Source: Aulostomus chinensis
Taxonomy: Eukaryota > Chordata > Actinopteri > Syngnathiformes > Aulostomidae
Reading direction: 5' to 3'
Length of the DNA: 64,000 nucleotides
Assembly: GCA_037954235.1 (NCBI GenBank)
Contig: JBBMOA010000004.1
Span: forward strand, 2,152,501 to 2,216,500
Shown here in pieces: positions 1-11,900 of this stretch. Numbering within the stretch: the first letter of the stretch is position 1; each line of letters starts with the position of its first letter. The notes below the pieces were generated by a model. It ran no database searches. It was not told where the DNA came from and was given only the letters and a program-made list of their open reading frames with translations. Position numbers and translations under genes: made by a program.

Positions 1-681
1 GTCCTGATGTCTCTCCATTTCTTTCTTACTTCGGTTGCGCCAAACCGGCATCTTGCACATCATCCACAATATCAGTGTGACTCTGCCACCTGATCAAATT
101 ATGTAAAAAAAAAAATTCAAAAGGAGGGACATTTCATGCATCTCTCATTTATCAACACCACAAACGATAATTTTCAGTAGAATTTTACGGTGCTATAAGT
201 CCCTGGGTGCCTTTTGGCAGCCCATGGCTAGTAAAATATGTTTATATTTATAACTGCTTTTATCTTTCGTATTTTATCTGACTGTGACGATTCACAGTGA
301 AATGGGAATAGTAAATATGGCTACGTATGATTTATATTGACTTTGTATGGAATATGCTTCTAACTGAAGTGGTTTGCTGCCGACCAAAGTTTTGTTGTGT
401 TTTACTCTGCAATCACAAATAAAATCATCTAATAATTAATTATGATTGGTTATATGAAATAATCATCATATTTGTGAAATGTAAAATTAGCATACAGTGT
501 GAGCCTTTAAGGTATGTTCTGTGTTCTCTTTGCTGTTTCTCTCATACATTAAAACACACAAACACACAATATAATCACCCCTCCACTGTCCATTCATGTT
601 TAAATCACTCAGAAGTATCAGCTTGTTGATGATAATATTGTGTAAGTAAATACACAGCTTTTGATAGTTTCTTGATACGGA

Positions 682-759
<78 letters not shown>

Positions 760-2402
760 GCTCAATAAACAAATGGAATTTTAACTTTTGTTTAAGTGAA
801 GGAACTAATTTCTTGTTTTAGTGAAGTTGTACATTTTTTAGAATTCAATTCACTGTCAAAAAAAAAAGAAAATCTCATGAAATATTTGGTAAGTCCAGTA
901 GTTACAGGGCTCTAACAATTATACCTCCTGCTATGCCTCTAAAACAGGCTTTTACTGTAAATGTAACATTTCAACAAAAGCCTCATTAGCAGGTAATTTT
1001 CAGCATTACAAATGAAATGTTCAAATATTACACATTATAAACTGTGAATGTGTGTGTGTATATATACAGTACATGTATATGCATATGTATGTATATATGT
1101 TTGTAAGAATATTTCTGTTTCTTTTTAGCATCTAACCTTCTTCCAAAAATTCCCAGCACATAGCATGCATCTGGTTAAACTGCCTTGGTTATTACAATTC
1201 TTGTCTTGGACTCTAAATGCAGTTCAACAGAAAATACTTAAGGAAAAAAAAAACTCTCTAACATCCTGAACCCACGCAAATAGTAAGTTGCTTGAATTGT
1301 AGGTCACACACCCAGGAATAACCCGGAACATACTGTACTCTAACTGTGGGGTTTAAGGCTTACATTCACTGCATCCATTAAAGGCTCAACACCCATGGTT
1401 GTACTTTCCAAAGCAAAGAGGAGCTCTAATTGAGATGAAAAGTCATTAAGAAATATTTAACTTGATTGTGTTGTTTTGCGCAGCTACATGAAAGAGACTT
1501 GTATACAGTGTTGCCCAAATAACTTTATCGCCATGGATGTGTTTGCACAAATATCATAAAATTATGTAGTTTCAGAGAGTTAATGATTATTCTAAAACCC
1601 CCCCAAAAAACTGCTTCCCAAAATCTTAGCTACACTTGCTGTTATCTAAAGACCACTCATGTCGTTGCTAATTCTAAAACTACGCTCAAAAGTGACTTGT
1701 GTTTATACTGGTGCACTTTTTATTTATCTATTATTTTATAATATATATTTTTTTCAAGTTTCATAACTAGCCTTTGTGCTTTTTTTAAATCGAGTACTAT
1801 TTTTTGAAATGCATTGCCAAAATAGATGTAATTAAAGTTTTTTTTTTTGGAGCGTATTACTTTGCTAATATCACTAAAGCTATGCTACTACATTAACATT
1901 TACTCCTCCTACAACTACTGTAAAACTCCTACTACTCTCGGTAGTGAATGAATAGCAATATCTTGCACATAAGAAGCACTTAAGTCTAGATTTTATATTT
2001 TTTAACTGGTGATCTGTTGACAAATACGTTATCATGACATTTTAGTGCCCATAAAAATTTTTTTTAAAACATCAAAACCGTAACTGATTAATGCTATGTG
2101 CCTGCCAAACTTGCATCGCTGTTACTACCGACATTTCAAATTCACTGAAAACTTCACCAAAGACATCAACAGCTGGGCGTGTTTTTGTTGCTGGACATGG
2201 AAGTGTTGAGCCAAGCCGACAAGGAAGGAGTGTAAAAGTTAAGAGTGAGGTTATGTGATACTGATTGTGAGTGATAAATAGAGGTGCAGTGACAATAGAG
2301 CAGGAACATCCAAAGACACATGAGGACGGTGTGAACAGGTGCTACTAATGGATGAAGAAAAGCATCAAGGTCAGTGTTTCTGACTCTGTTGATGGATTTG
2401 AA
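1..2402. other. AT-rich upstream DNA, no gene seen
   Basis: No ORF over 60 codons and no splice-bounded coding stretch. Holds the TG tract at 688-757 and a short TG/TA run at 1050-1100. Confidence 0.6.
688..757. repeat. (TG)n microsatellite
   Basis: About 35 uninterrupted TG units. Confidence 0.98.
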
Positions 2403-2410
2403 AATGAAAA

Positions 2411-2760
2411 ATATCCATTGTCTTCCACTTATTCCTACATTAAGGGTCGCAGGGGAGCTGGAGCCTATCCCAGTGTCAACGGGCGAGAGGTGGGGTTCAC
2501 CCTGGACAGGTCCATCGCAGGGCTAACATACAAAGACAAACAACCATTCACACCTACAGTCAATTTAGAGTATCCAAGTAGCCTAGTCTCCAATTGCATG
2601 TCTTTGGATGGTGGGAGGAAGCCAGAGTACCTGGAGAGAACCCACACAGGCACAACATACAAACTCCACTCAGAAAGATCCCCTGCCCGAGCTGGGACGT
2701 GAACCCGAAACCTTCTTGCTTTGGGGCAACAGTGCTAACCACTGCACCACCGTGCAGCCC
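2411..2760 (-). mobile_element. tRNA-derived SINE, family A, full length
   Basis: Family A has a tRNA-like head with A and B boxes, a conserved body and a (GGAT)-type tail. This copy reads from its head at 2760 to its tail near 2411. Both flanks carry AATGAAAA (2403-2410 and 2761-2768), a plausible target duplication. Confidence 0.8.
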
Positions 2761-3346
2761 AATGAAAATTATATTTAATTAAAAGTAAAATTTGTGTTTT
2801 TAATGTATACATTTGAATCCAAAACTAATGCTTAGCTTGCTGTCTAGTCTCGTGGGTGGGATTTGAGAGTTTTAAGACAAAAGAAAAAGTTTTGAATGCA
2901 AATTGTTTTGGGGTATATATTTAAAAAAAACAACAACAACCTGTATTTTAATCATGATAAAAAAACAACCTTTGTTTGATTTTGATGATGATTGCTGTGT
3001 TCACATATCAATTTCTTATTTTAAAGCTGTTCAGTATGATTGCGCAGCAAAGATTTAAAAGTAAATCCTTATCTATCTGGGTTAAGGAATTGATCAAATA
3101 AATTTGATCCTACTGTAGGCAAACATCTTAGTTCTAGTCTTATCCAGTGAAGTTAGCTTGTACCAGGAAACAATTGTGCCTCCAAGTTTGTGGTCCATGT
3201 TTTGTATTGTACTATTTTGGTTGATGTGTATTGTATTGAGTCCTTTGTGTCATGTGTGATTAAAACCAGGTCATCTATACTCTATTTTCCACCTCCAAAT
3301 TACTTGAAGTTTTTCATTTGGGATGAAAATTTTCGAAAAGATAAAG

Positions 3347-3357
3347 CATGTAGGTCA
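3347..3357 (+). promoter_or_regulatory. ROR/REV-ERB response element-like site ahead of candidate bmal2 first exon
   Basis: CATGTAGGTCA fits the monomeric consensus WAWNTRGGTCA at 10 of 11 positions and has an exact half-site TAGGTCA. It lies about 180 bases ahead of the candidate first coding exon. ROR activators and REV-ERB repressors control bmal genes through such sites (established for mammals and fish). The promoter itself is inferred, not shown. Confidence 0.4.
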
Positions 3358-3513
3358 TATCCCTCCTGCTTGCACAAAGTTTGTTACACTCCTATGCATC
3401 TGTAACATTGGGGGGAGGTGGCTTGGTCTTTGTTTCCGGGTTTTGATAATAAGGTATGTCATTGCCGCCTGCAGGCTTGGCCCCTCGTCAGCTGTCTCGT
3501 GAGGAGCTTTTGG

Positions 3514-3519
3514 CACGTG
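3514..3519 (+). promoter_or_regulatory. Perfect E-box CACGTG just upstream of candidate bmal2 first exon
   Basis: CACGTG lies in TTGGCACGTGTGTC, 18 bases before the candidate ATG. E-boxes bind CLOCK:BMAL dimers. The hexamer is expected many times by chance in 64 kb (others at about 4260, 12521 and 14702), so only its position is suggestive. Confidence 0.3.
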
Positions 3520-3536
3520 TGTCTCAGAGTGTTTAC

Positions 3537-3562
3537 ATGTCTCTTAGCGACGCACAGAGCAG
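3537..3562 (+). CDS. bmal2: Candidate first coding exon of bmal2
   Basis: An ATG opens eight codons (MSLSDAQS) and then AG at a donor GTACTG. Its phase (two bases over) fits the exon starting at 5835, where one base completes a Ser codon, and it brings the whole frame to 623 codons including the stop. The product would begin MSLSDAQSSSDLTVD, vaguely like the Ser/Asp-rich start of BMAL1. The ATG context is weak (T at -3). A phase match alone has a one-in-three chance of being accidental, so this is a proposal. Other 5' exons, also outside the window, remain possible. Confidence 0.35.
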
Positions 3563-4190
3563 GTACTGTCCCTTTCTAGATGGCGCTTTTAAACTCAGCT
3601 GGCAGGGCTGACCCAGGTATCCAAGGAAAACCATGACATACAAGGAAAGAGGAAAATTTAGAGGGTGCGTGTGTGTGCGTATCCGTGTTGTGTATTAGTG
3701 ACGTAGGAGGTGGCGTGTTGTGCAGCAACAGCAGTGAAGGGTTGTGGTGGGTGGAAAAGAGTGTCGGCAAGCTCCCACATTCCACTTTTGCGTCAGTGAT
3801 GACCCACTAAAGTCCTCTGGAGGTTTTAAGAAAATTATGTTAATATAACTGACTGTGTGTTTATGTAAGGCTTTGTATATTGGAAATTGTCGATAGCTTG
3901 CAGATGCCCATGACTTAAGGGTTTCCTTCCAGGAATCTTTAAATAACCATCGATGAACAAAGGTTTGCAAAAAATGTATGTTCATTTTAAACTGTAAAAT
4001 AGTGTGTCCCTACCTTTTACATGTGACCGGCATAAACCCATGGGTTTATTATCATGAATTACTTTTCCTCCTGGAATGAAAGTCCAGTGGGAGAATATGG
4101 GTCAGTTGTGGTCAACAGAAAAGCTTCTTTCACTCTTATCAACACTTCTTTTCCAAAGTGGATGTCATGATTTAAAATATGTCCTGAGAG

Positions 4191-4205
4191 GGAAGTAGGT
4201 CAGTG
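4191..4205 (+). promoter_or_regulatory. Second ROR-element-like site, inside a dispersed repeat
   Basis: GGAAGTAGGTCAGTG contains GAAGTAGGTCA, 10 of 11 to the ROR consensus, in what would be bmal2 intron 1. The surrounding 35 bases recur in diverged form at 11369-11404, where the half-site is GGGTCA, so the site is carried by repeat DNA. Confidence 0.3.
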
Positions 4206-4907
4206 TTACAGCATTATATAAACGTTAGGTAACATGATAGCCCAAACCCAATTTTCCCTCACGTGCCTCTCAGCCTGACTAACTCACAGGATAATTGGGG
4301 GTTTGGCGCCGTTCTATGGTGGCCTTAAGCCAGTGCAGCACGTCTTCGCTTGGAAACAGATGACAACTAAGCAGGACTACGCCAAGTCTCTCTGCATGTG
4401 TGTGAGAGTGTGTGTGTTGGTTTGGCAGAAGATGACACAGAATTATAAAAGCTCTGCTCTGAAGACGTATTTGGCACATTTTATAAATAGCTAATGCCCT
4501 TTTCCACTGTTCGAGGAGCATTCCTGAGTGAGATATCAGCCTTTAAAAATGATTGTTTCGCAGTGCTTCCGACAGATTGATTCATTTTGACTATTATTCA
4601 AAAAAAAGCTGGGCATTTCAAAATTCAAACGAATTCAAATATTGATTGATGTTTAGGTCCTAAATCTGTTCTTAAATGTATTCCAAATTAAACAAATGTG
4701 TTTAAAAAGCATGACCTAAAAAATGTGTACCCTTTAAAAATACACAAACCAATTCTATTAGCTCCATTTTAATCTGAACTACATAGGCTACGGCATAGGT
4801 GATTGTAAAATAAATAAGAATATTTTATTAGATTTAAGGCAAGTATTTAAATTTCAATATTATATATCCAGATGTGATTCACATTTAACATTGATTAGAT
4901 TGTTAGA

Positions 4908-5062
4908 AATATAGTGACCTTGACCTTTGACCACCAGATCTTTTCAATTCAACATTGAGTCCAGGTGGACGTTACTGCTAAATTTGAGAGAATCCCTCAA
5001 GGCTTTCCAGAAATATTGCATTTATGTGAGGTGAAGGTGACCTTTTGACCATCAAAATCTAA
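4908..5062. repeat. Dispersed repeat family D copy
   Basis: ACCTTGACCTTTGACCACCA, then TTGAGTCCAGGTGGACGTTA and TCCCTCAAGGCTTTCCAGAA. Diverged copies of the same order of words occur at 14425-14560 and 51375-51500. Confidence 0.55.
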
Positions 5063-5174
5063 CAACAAAAACAACAACAAAAACTAAGCAGACTAGCAAC
5101 TTGAGATGTTTGTTTGGAGTTGTAAGATGGCAAATGCAAGCAGATTGTTTCAAAAGTAGCCAGTTTACAATCTG

Positions 5175-5283
<109 letters not shown>

Positions 5284-5834
5284 GCTAAAAGTAAGAGTAA
5301 ATTATCAGACTACAGATATTTTCCTTTTATTTTGGCCAGTGTTCCATCTCTTTTGCACTCTGCAGACTGCTTACGTGGAAACAACCGAGGTCTGCTGAAA
5401 CATGATTGTTCAAAGCTTTTCAAACGGACATCAGAAATCAGGACCTTCCCTGTTGCAACATCTTCTCTCTTACCAACAAATTCAGAATTTATAAGCAGAA
5501 TTTGTTTATAGAGATTATATTTTTGGCCAATACCACACAAAATCGTTGGTGTTGTCAGGTATGACTCCGAGATACCTGAAGATGCACAATTTTTCTGATT
5601 TTTGTGCATGTCAATGACTTCATTCACCTGGTCATTTAAATGTAAATATCTAAGTTCAGACAATGATCTATTTTCCTTTGGTAAATTTGTCTCAAGGAAT
5701 TAACAGTGCACGTTAGAAGCCTCTATGTCCCATCTACTCCTTGCTGTTCTTTATTATCAGTGCTCATTAAGCACAGCTGAGTCTAGCCAGACTTCTGTTT
5801 TTCTTTATATCATTAAGTTCACAAGCTGGTGCAG

Positions 5835-5993
5835 TAGCGATCTCACGGTCGACGTGTTACCAGACTGTTTCCGTGTATCAGATACCAATGCAGAGGAGGA
5901 AGGGCCAAGCCAACCCAGCTCTTCGCTGCCAGCTACTGAGTTGCCAAGGAAGCGTAAGGGAGATGTGGAGGAGAGGTCAGATAACCAAGTGCA
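5835..5993 (+). CDS. bmal2: bmal2 exon A, N-terminal region with basic nuclear-import-like motif
   Basis: Encodes an acidic and Ser/Pro-rich stretch ending TELPRKRKGDVEERSDNQV. TELPRKRKG parallels the TEFPRKRKG-type motif of vertebrate BMAL2 and the NRKRKG of BMAL1. The donor is GTAAGT at 5994. The acceptor is uncertain: I chose the AG at 5833-5834 because it keeps the phase; AGs at 5816 and 5824 are alternatives. Confidence 0.75.
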
Positions 5994-8900
5994 GTAAGTA
6001 AACAAGATCATTCTCTGAAATTTCACTTGAGTAAATAAAGGAGTTTGTTTTTTCCTATGTTGTATGAAATGGTACACATCTCCCAAATATGTTTGTTTGA
6101 TCTTTCAGGGAAAGCCTCAATTTCCAAATGGATGAAGACCTCAGCCGGTACTGGATTCTTGGGTTTAACATGTAATTTTATGCAATCAAAGACCAGATAA
6201 TCTAGATTTGAGTTTTCTTATTTCCAGATCTGAAGGAGAGGATCAGCAAGTCAAAGTGAAATGCCTCAGGTAAGTCTACTTTTCTATTAAATTACTGCTC
6301 CATCTGTTGCTTGAGAAGGCTTTAATTTTATTTGGTGTGACTGCTTTTTGTAAACCACAATTCCTTTATCAATGTTGGAATTATTTTATTATTTATTACA
6401 GAACATTTTTTTTCAAATTGCGAAATATACGCAAAATCTGTTCATTCAATGCAGCAGGGAACCCCATCGCCAGATTGAGAAACGACGACGAGATAAAATG
6501 AATAATCTCATCGATGAGTTGTCTGCCATGATCCCCGCCTGCCAGCCCTTGCCTCGTAAACTCGACAAACTCACTGTGCTGCGGAAGGCTGTACAGCACC
6601 TGAAAGCACTTAAAGGTAATCTTTAAGGTATTTTGAATCACATGAATGTCTGTTCATCTAAAAACGGGTGTCTCCTGTTATTTCAGCTGGGACGAGCTGC
6701 GCCTTCGCCAACACCACCTACAAGCCTTCCATCTTGCCTCATGAAGACCTCAGGCCCCTCCTGCTCAGGGTAGGCGCTCGTGCACAAACACAACAGGTGC
6801 CACATGATCAACGGGTCCATCGTCTATCTGTCTGTATATTAATCCATATATCTCTCTGCTTACCAGGCTGCAGATGGTTTCCTGTTGGTCGTCAGTTGTG
6901 ACCGGGCGAAAATCCTCTTTAGCTCAGAGTCCGTCTACAAGATCCTCAACTTAAGTCGGGTGTGTTAACATATAACAACAAATAATAATTTTGCTGTTCT
7001 AATCAGTTGTGAATTTTGGAAAGCAGTGCAGTTGGATTTGCGGCATCACAATGTCAAAAGGTCATGCGAAAAACCATTGCGTCAAGTTATGTGTTTGTGT
7101 CTGAACCACCTGTGGTGTGAACCAATCAGTGTCCGTTAAGAAGATACAGGCGTGGTTTAGGTGTGACGTCGGAGACTGTTCATGGGAAACAACGATGGCG
7201 GCTCCTGTGTAGGTTAGCTTAGATTTTGCCACATCATCGGTTATAGCAGAATGCGAGAGAATTTCTTTTTTGAAAGAAGAGCAAAGAACACCACTGAAGA
7301 TATTTTTTTATTCCTCGACCAATTGGCTTCAGCTTTTATGTCAGCTCATTGATCTGATTGGTTTAATTTAGCCTGTGATGGACAGATGGCTCATCCAATC
7401 ACAAGCCAGTTATCCACTGAAAACGTCCTCGTTTAAACAGCTTCTACTGGGCGACCGTGTTACATACCACTGTGAACATTCATTCGCTAAATTGTGCTGA
7501 AGTAGAATGTAAAAATGAGGTAGAAACTTTTGTCTATATTTTTTTCTAACATTTTAGGGTGTCATATGATAAAATGTTGACTAAAGAAATGGAAGAGAAG
7601 TTTCTATTTCATATGCATAATTAAACCGAAATGTTATTTATTTATTCATGTGTTTCATTATATTATTAGTCAACATTTTAGGGTGTTATACAATAAAATG
7701 TTGCCTGAAAATGTAATGAAACACATGAATAAATAATAACATTTCGATTTAATTATCCCTATGAAAAAGAAACGTCTCTTCCGTTCCTTTAGTCGTGGAT
7801 TGCAATTTACAGAGCGTTTATGTAACCTACATGAAAACATGCACTGTCCTTTCAGGACCACAGTAGGGGGGATGTGGGTGGGTTATCAAGCAAGCTAAAA
7901 TCCTTGTGGGCCTGCATCTCTTGCTAACACGTCTTAACCCATTTATACCTAAAAAAGCCTATAGGATTTTTGTAAATGACCCTTAAAACCTTAGTGTTTT
8001 CTGGAAAAACTTTGTCAATGTCCTTGCAAACCTTTATTTCCAAGAGAGATACAAGAGATAAAGAAAATGATATGAAGACAAAAAAAGAGCTCTGAATTTC
8101 GACTTCTCTGGAAAATGACTTGCTTTCATCCTGTTGTTTATTCAACTTATATTGATAAAAAAAAACACCTAAATTGTTTCAGTGAGGGAGGTTTACTCAT
8201 TGCACAGTACTGTACCCACTGAAGGGCGACACGATGGTGCAGTGGTTAGCACTGTGGCCTCATAGCAAAAAGGTTCTGGGTTTGAGTCCCGGCCTGGTCT
8301 GTGTGGAGTCTGCATGTTCTCCCTGTGCCTGTGTGGGTTCTCTCCAGGTACTCCAGCTTCCTCCCACAGTCCAAAGACATCAAGAGGGGACGAGGCTGAT
8401 TGATACTCTAAATTGACCGTCTATATGTGTTGGCCTTGTCAGCAACCCGTCCAAGGTGAACCCTCAACCTCTTGCTGGAAAGCTGCTGGGATAGGCTCCA
8501 GCCCCCCCCCCCCCCCCCCCCCCCGCTACCCTTAACAGGATAAGTGGAAGAAAATGGACGGATGGATGTACCCACTGATTTGCAAGGCAGTTACGACAGC
8601 TGCAATAACTAGTGTAGTTTTCCGATAAAAATTGGTGACATAGCGAGATGAAAAGTACCATCTATACTTGGGAAATATACTAAACTTACTTAAAAATAAA
8701 ACTGAAGTGTATCTCTTTTTTTCTAAAGGAAGCAAAGATCGTTGACGGGTTGTCAATTGGGATAGCTTTATGCTGATTGGACAGAACGGTCTGTTGGGGT
8801 TTTTTGTATGGGAAACAGAATTGTGAGGCATATTTTGCTCATGCACTGATGAAATTTTGATGAAAGTCAGCTTTTAAATGTTTTCTGTGAGTCAATTCTT

Positions 8901-11900
8901 AGCACTCTGGGTCTCAAATAATAAACATACCACATTTTCCATCTTTGGGACAGATTGTAAGCAAACAGAGTGGAATGGAGATTTGATGAGACAGGCGAAA
9001 AATGCCTCCAGAGAAAGATGACTTTTGGGAGTTTGGCACTAAACCATGACCAAACCAGTTTTATGCTGTAGTAATTCCCTTACAGGATGTGGATTGTTTG
9101 CAAAACACACACGTAGAAAAAAGAAGACTGAAGTGTTTTTGTGTCATTTGTGTTCACAGGTGGAGCTTACGGGACAGAGTTTGTTCGATTTCATCCACCC
9201 CAAAGATATCAACAAGGTGAAGGAACAGCTGTCATCCTCTGAGTCATACCCTCGTCAACACCTCATTGATGCTGCAAGTAAGTCTGTTGATATGGCAGGT
9301 TACAACTGCCACTGGAATGAAACCTGTAAACAAGTGTAGAAAAGTTCATGTCAACAGATGAACAGCCAGAATCAGATTTGAGCTGAAAGACAATCGGTCC
9401 GATAAAGATTGCAAAAAAGATTTTTTTCTCTTTTTGTCAGCTGGCGTCCAGGTTCAGCCAGATTCTCCTGTCATGACAACCCATTTGTCCACCGGGGCTA
9501 GGCGATCGTTCTTCTGCCGCATGAAGCACAGTCGGGTAGCAGGGAAGCACAAGGATAAATTGCCTAGCACTTCCAAAAAGAAAGGTGGGTGAGAATTTGG
9601 AATGATGTATTTTTTTGAAGAAGTGTTTTTTATATATATAATTTAACCACAACTGACCACAACCCATTAATTCAACATCAACAATATCTTACAACATTCA
9701 ACACATTCATTGCGTAGCACAATGAATGTTGGTGGAAGGGAAGTGTTGGCATACCTCTTTTAAAAATCATCAAATAGATACGGGCTTGGTTTGTGTGCCC
9801 TAACATTTGGTTTTGTTGGGCGAAATTCCAGCAGTGGTTTTGAGGAGTGACATCATAGTCAATAAAGTAGTTCCAGCTATGTGTCTGATTCTAAAATTAC
9901 ATTATCTCATCACTTTAAATTGTTTAAAAGCCATTTTTATGCACCACCCCTAGCTATATTAATGCAGGAAAATTCCGTTTTGGAGAAAAATGTTTTTTTA
10001 CGACTTACGAGGAAGCTAACACCTAATGCCTCCCACCCACTACCATTCATTGTGCTAAGCTAATTAGCGGTTACCTGGTTTCCGTGAGTCTCAGCTCCCA
10101 AATACAAACACAGAGGAGAGAAGGGTATCTATCTTATTGTCTGGCTCTAGGCAGGATGGCAAGGAAGTATATTTCCCCCAAAAAAGCTGGTATATTCAAT
10201 TTCAAAATACAGTTTCAGAATTTGTGAATAAGTTAATAAGCAATTATGCTGCCATGCCACTGGACTCCCCTTACTGACTTATAAATTATGATTTGGGGTA
10301 TTGTTTAAAGACAGATATAACAAAGGCAAACAGTAGCAAAAAAAAACCTGCAGGTTTTTTCTACACCTGAATGAATATGTCTGGACATAATTAATCAGCT
10401 GATACCTGCACAGCTGGTAGAGAGGCCAATGATGGAGGGAAGCAGCTAAAGCTTGTCAGATAACAAATTCTGACATCAGCGTATCAGATTTGCAACGAGG
10501 TTTCAGTTTTGGGGAAGGAAGGTTTTGCACTCTGCATGTTATCAAAGACAGGGACAAAACCATGATTCTATTGCCCAAATGAGTCCCAGTCTTACTGTAT
10601 TTGGTCCGCCAGACAGATGGGATAAATTAAAGATCAGCATCTGTGAAACAATGACAGTCATTGTCATTGTTGCCACCGTCACTTTTACCGTTTTCATATT
10701 TTTTAAATTGACCCGATTGCTGAAGTTGCCGTATGATTTTATATTCTAAAGACTCCAGTTAAACAGGAGTGAGTAGTTCACTTGTAGAATCGACAGCATG
10801 TTCCTAGACAGAATAGAAATAAACACAGAGGAACTCAGTGACCCGTTCCCACCCCCATCTTGCCTGGGTAGAAGCTATTTATCATTTTTCTCTGTATAGC
10901 GCAATCTCCTGAGGACACCAGGATCTGACTGTCTGAATTTTCCTGGAAAAGACGGAACAACTCAGCTCTCTATATACAGTGATGTTGAGTTCTGGACTTG
11001 AGGAGCTCAAGTTCTCCAGTATAATACGGAAATGTGTTTCTAGGAAATGAAGTCAGTGTTAAGGCAGCCAGTGGAAAACAAATGAATGTAGTGGAAATTG
11101 TATGACCATCCAAGGCTCACAAGGACGAAATGAAGGGGTGAATGTGTTGGAGAGAAATGCTGCCTGGCCCTCCACCTGTTTAATTTGTTATGTCCTAATC
11201 CATGGCTCATGGTAAAGATTAAAAGGAAAGTCTTTCTGCAAATAGTAAAGCTGTGTTCTTTGCCATGATGGCACATTCAAGAGATCTCTGTTGCCCAAAT
11301 ACACCACAAGTTTCCTTTTCGCAGCTTTGTGCAATGTGGGTCAGTTTGATTTATTGTGGAGGGAGCACAGGAAGTGGGTCATTGTTACAGCATTGTATAA
11401 CCACAAAGTTAGAAGGTGGTCAAAAACGACACATATTGTGAATCTAATTTGATGAAAGAAACAGGAATTGCAGCGCCACTCAGTGGCAAACTGTAGCAGC
11501 TGCAACATAGAATACAAGCGAGGCTTCGAGGTGTAACTGTAGCTCCCATGATTTTTTTTCCCATTAGATCCTCCCAAGGTAAAAGTTTCTTATTCATTTC
11601 TATTAAAAAACATTCCCACTATAATAAACAACATGATTTTTTATGGAACGTAAAAAGTAATATACATGAAAAGATCTACTTGACTCACTCAGTAAATTTC
11701 AACACAACAAATAAAACAAATCACAAATGTAGATTTTCCATTCTTTTGGAATTCCATCAGAATTATCCTTGATTCCGTCAACAGATGTTTGACTTGTCTA
11801 GATGGTTATGTCATGAAGAATCTTTGCTTCTATCCAAGAAGGCTTTGTATCCAGGCCTTCTGTATCTGGAAGAATTTGGAGTGTTCCGTATTTGAGGCAA

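Noticed and set aside
2352..2702. 116-codon ORF near the start of the window
   Set aside because: It lies mostly inside the tRNA-derived SINE at 2411-2760.
8230..8300. tRNA-like A and B boxes, as if a tRNA gene
   Set aside because: Part of a SINE with body, tail and target duplication; the same head recurs at 54409 and 2760. No cloverleaf with intact stems was expected or found.
9046..9339. 97-codon ORF taken as a single coding unit
   Set aside because: Only 9160-9277 is bmal2 exon G; the rest is intron read through in frame.
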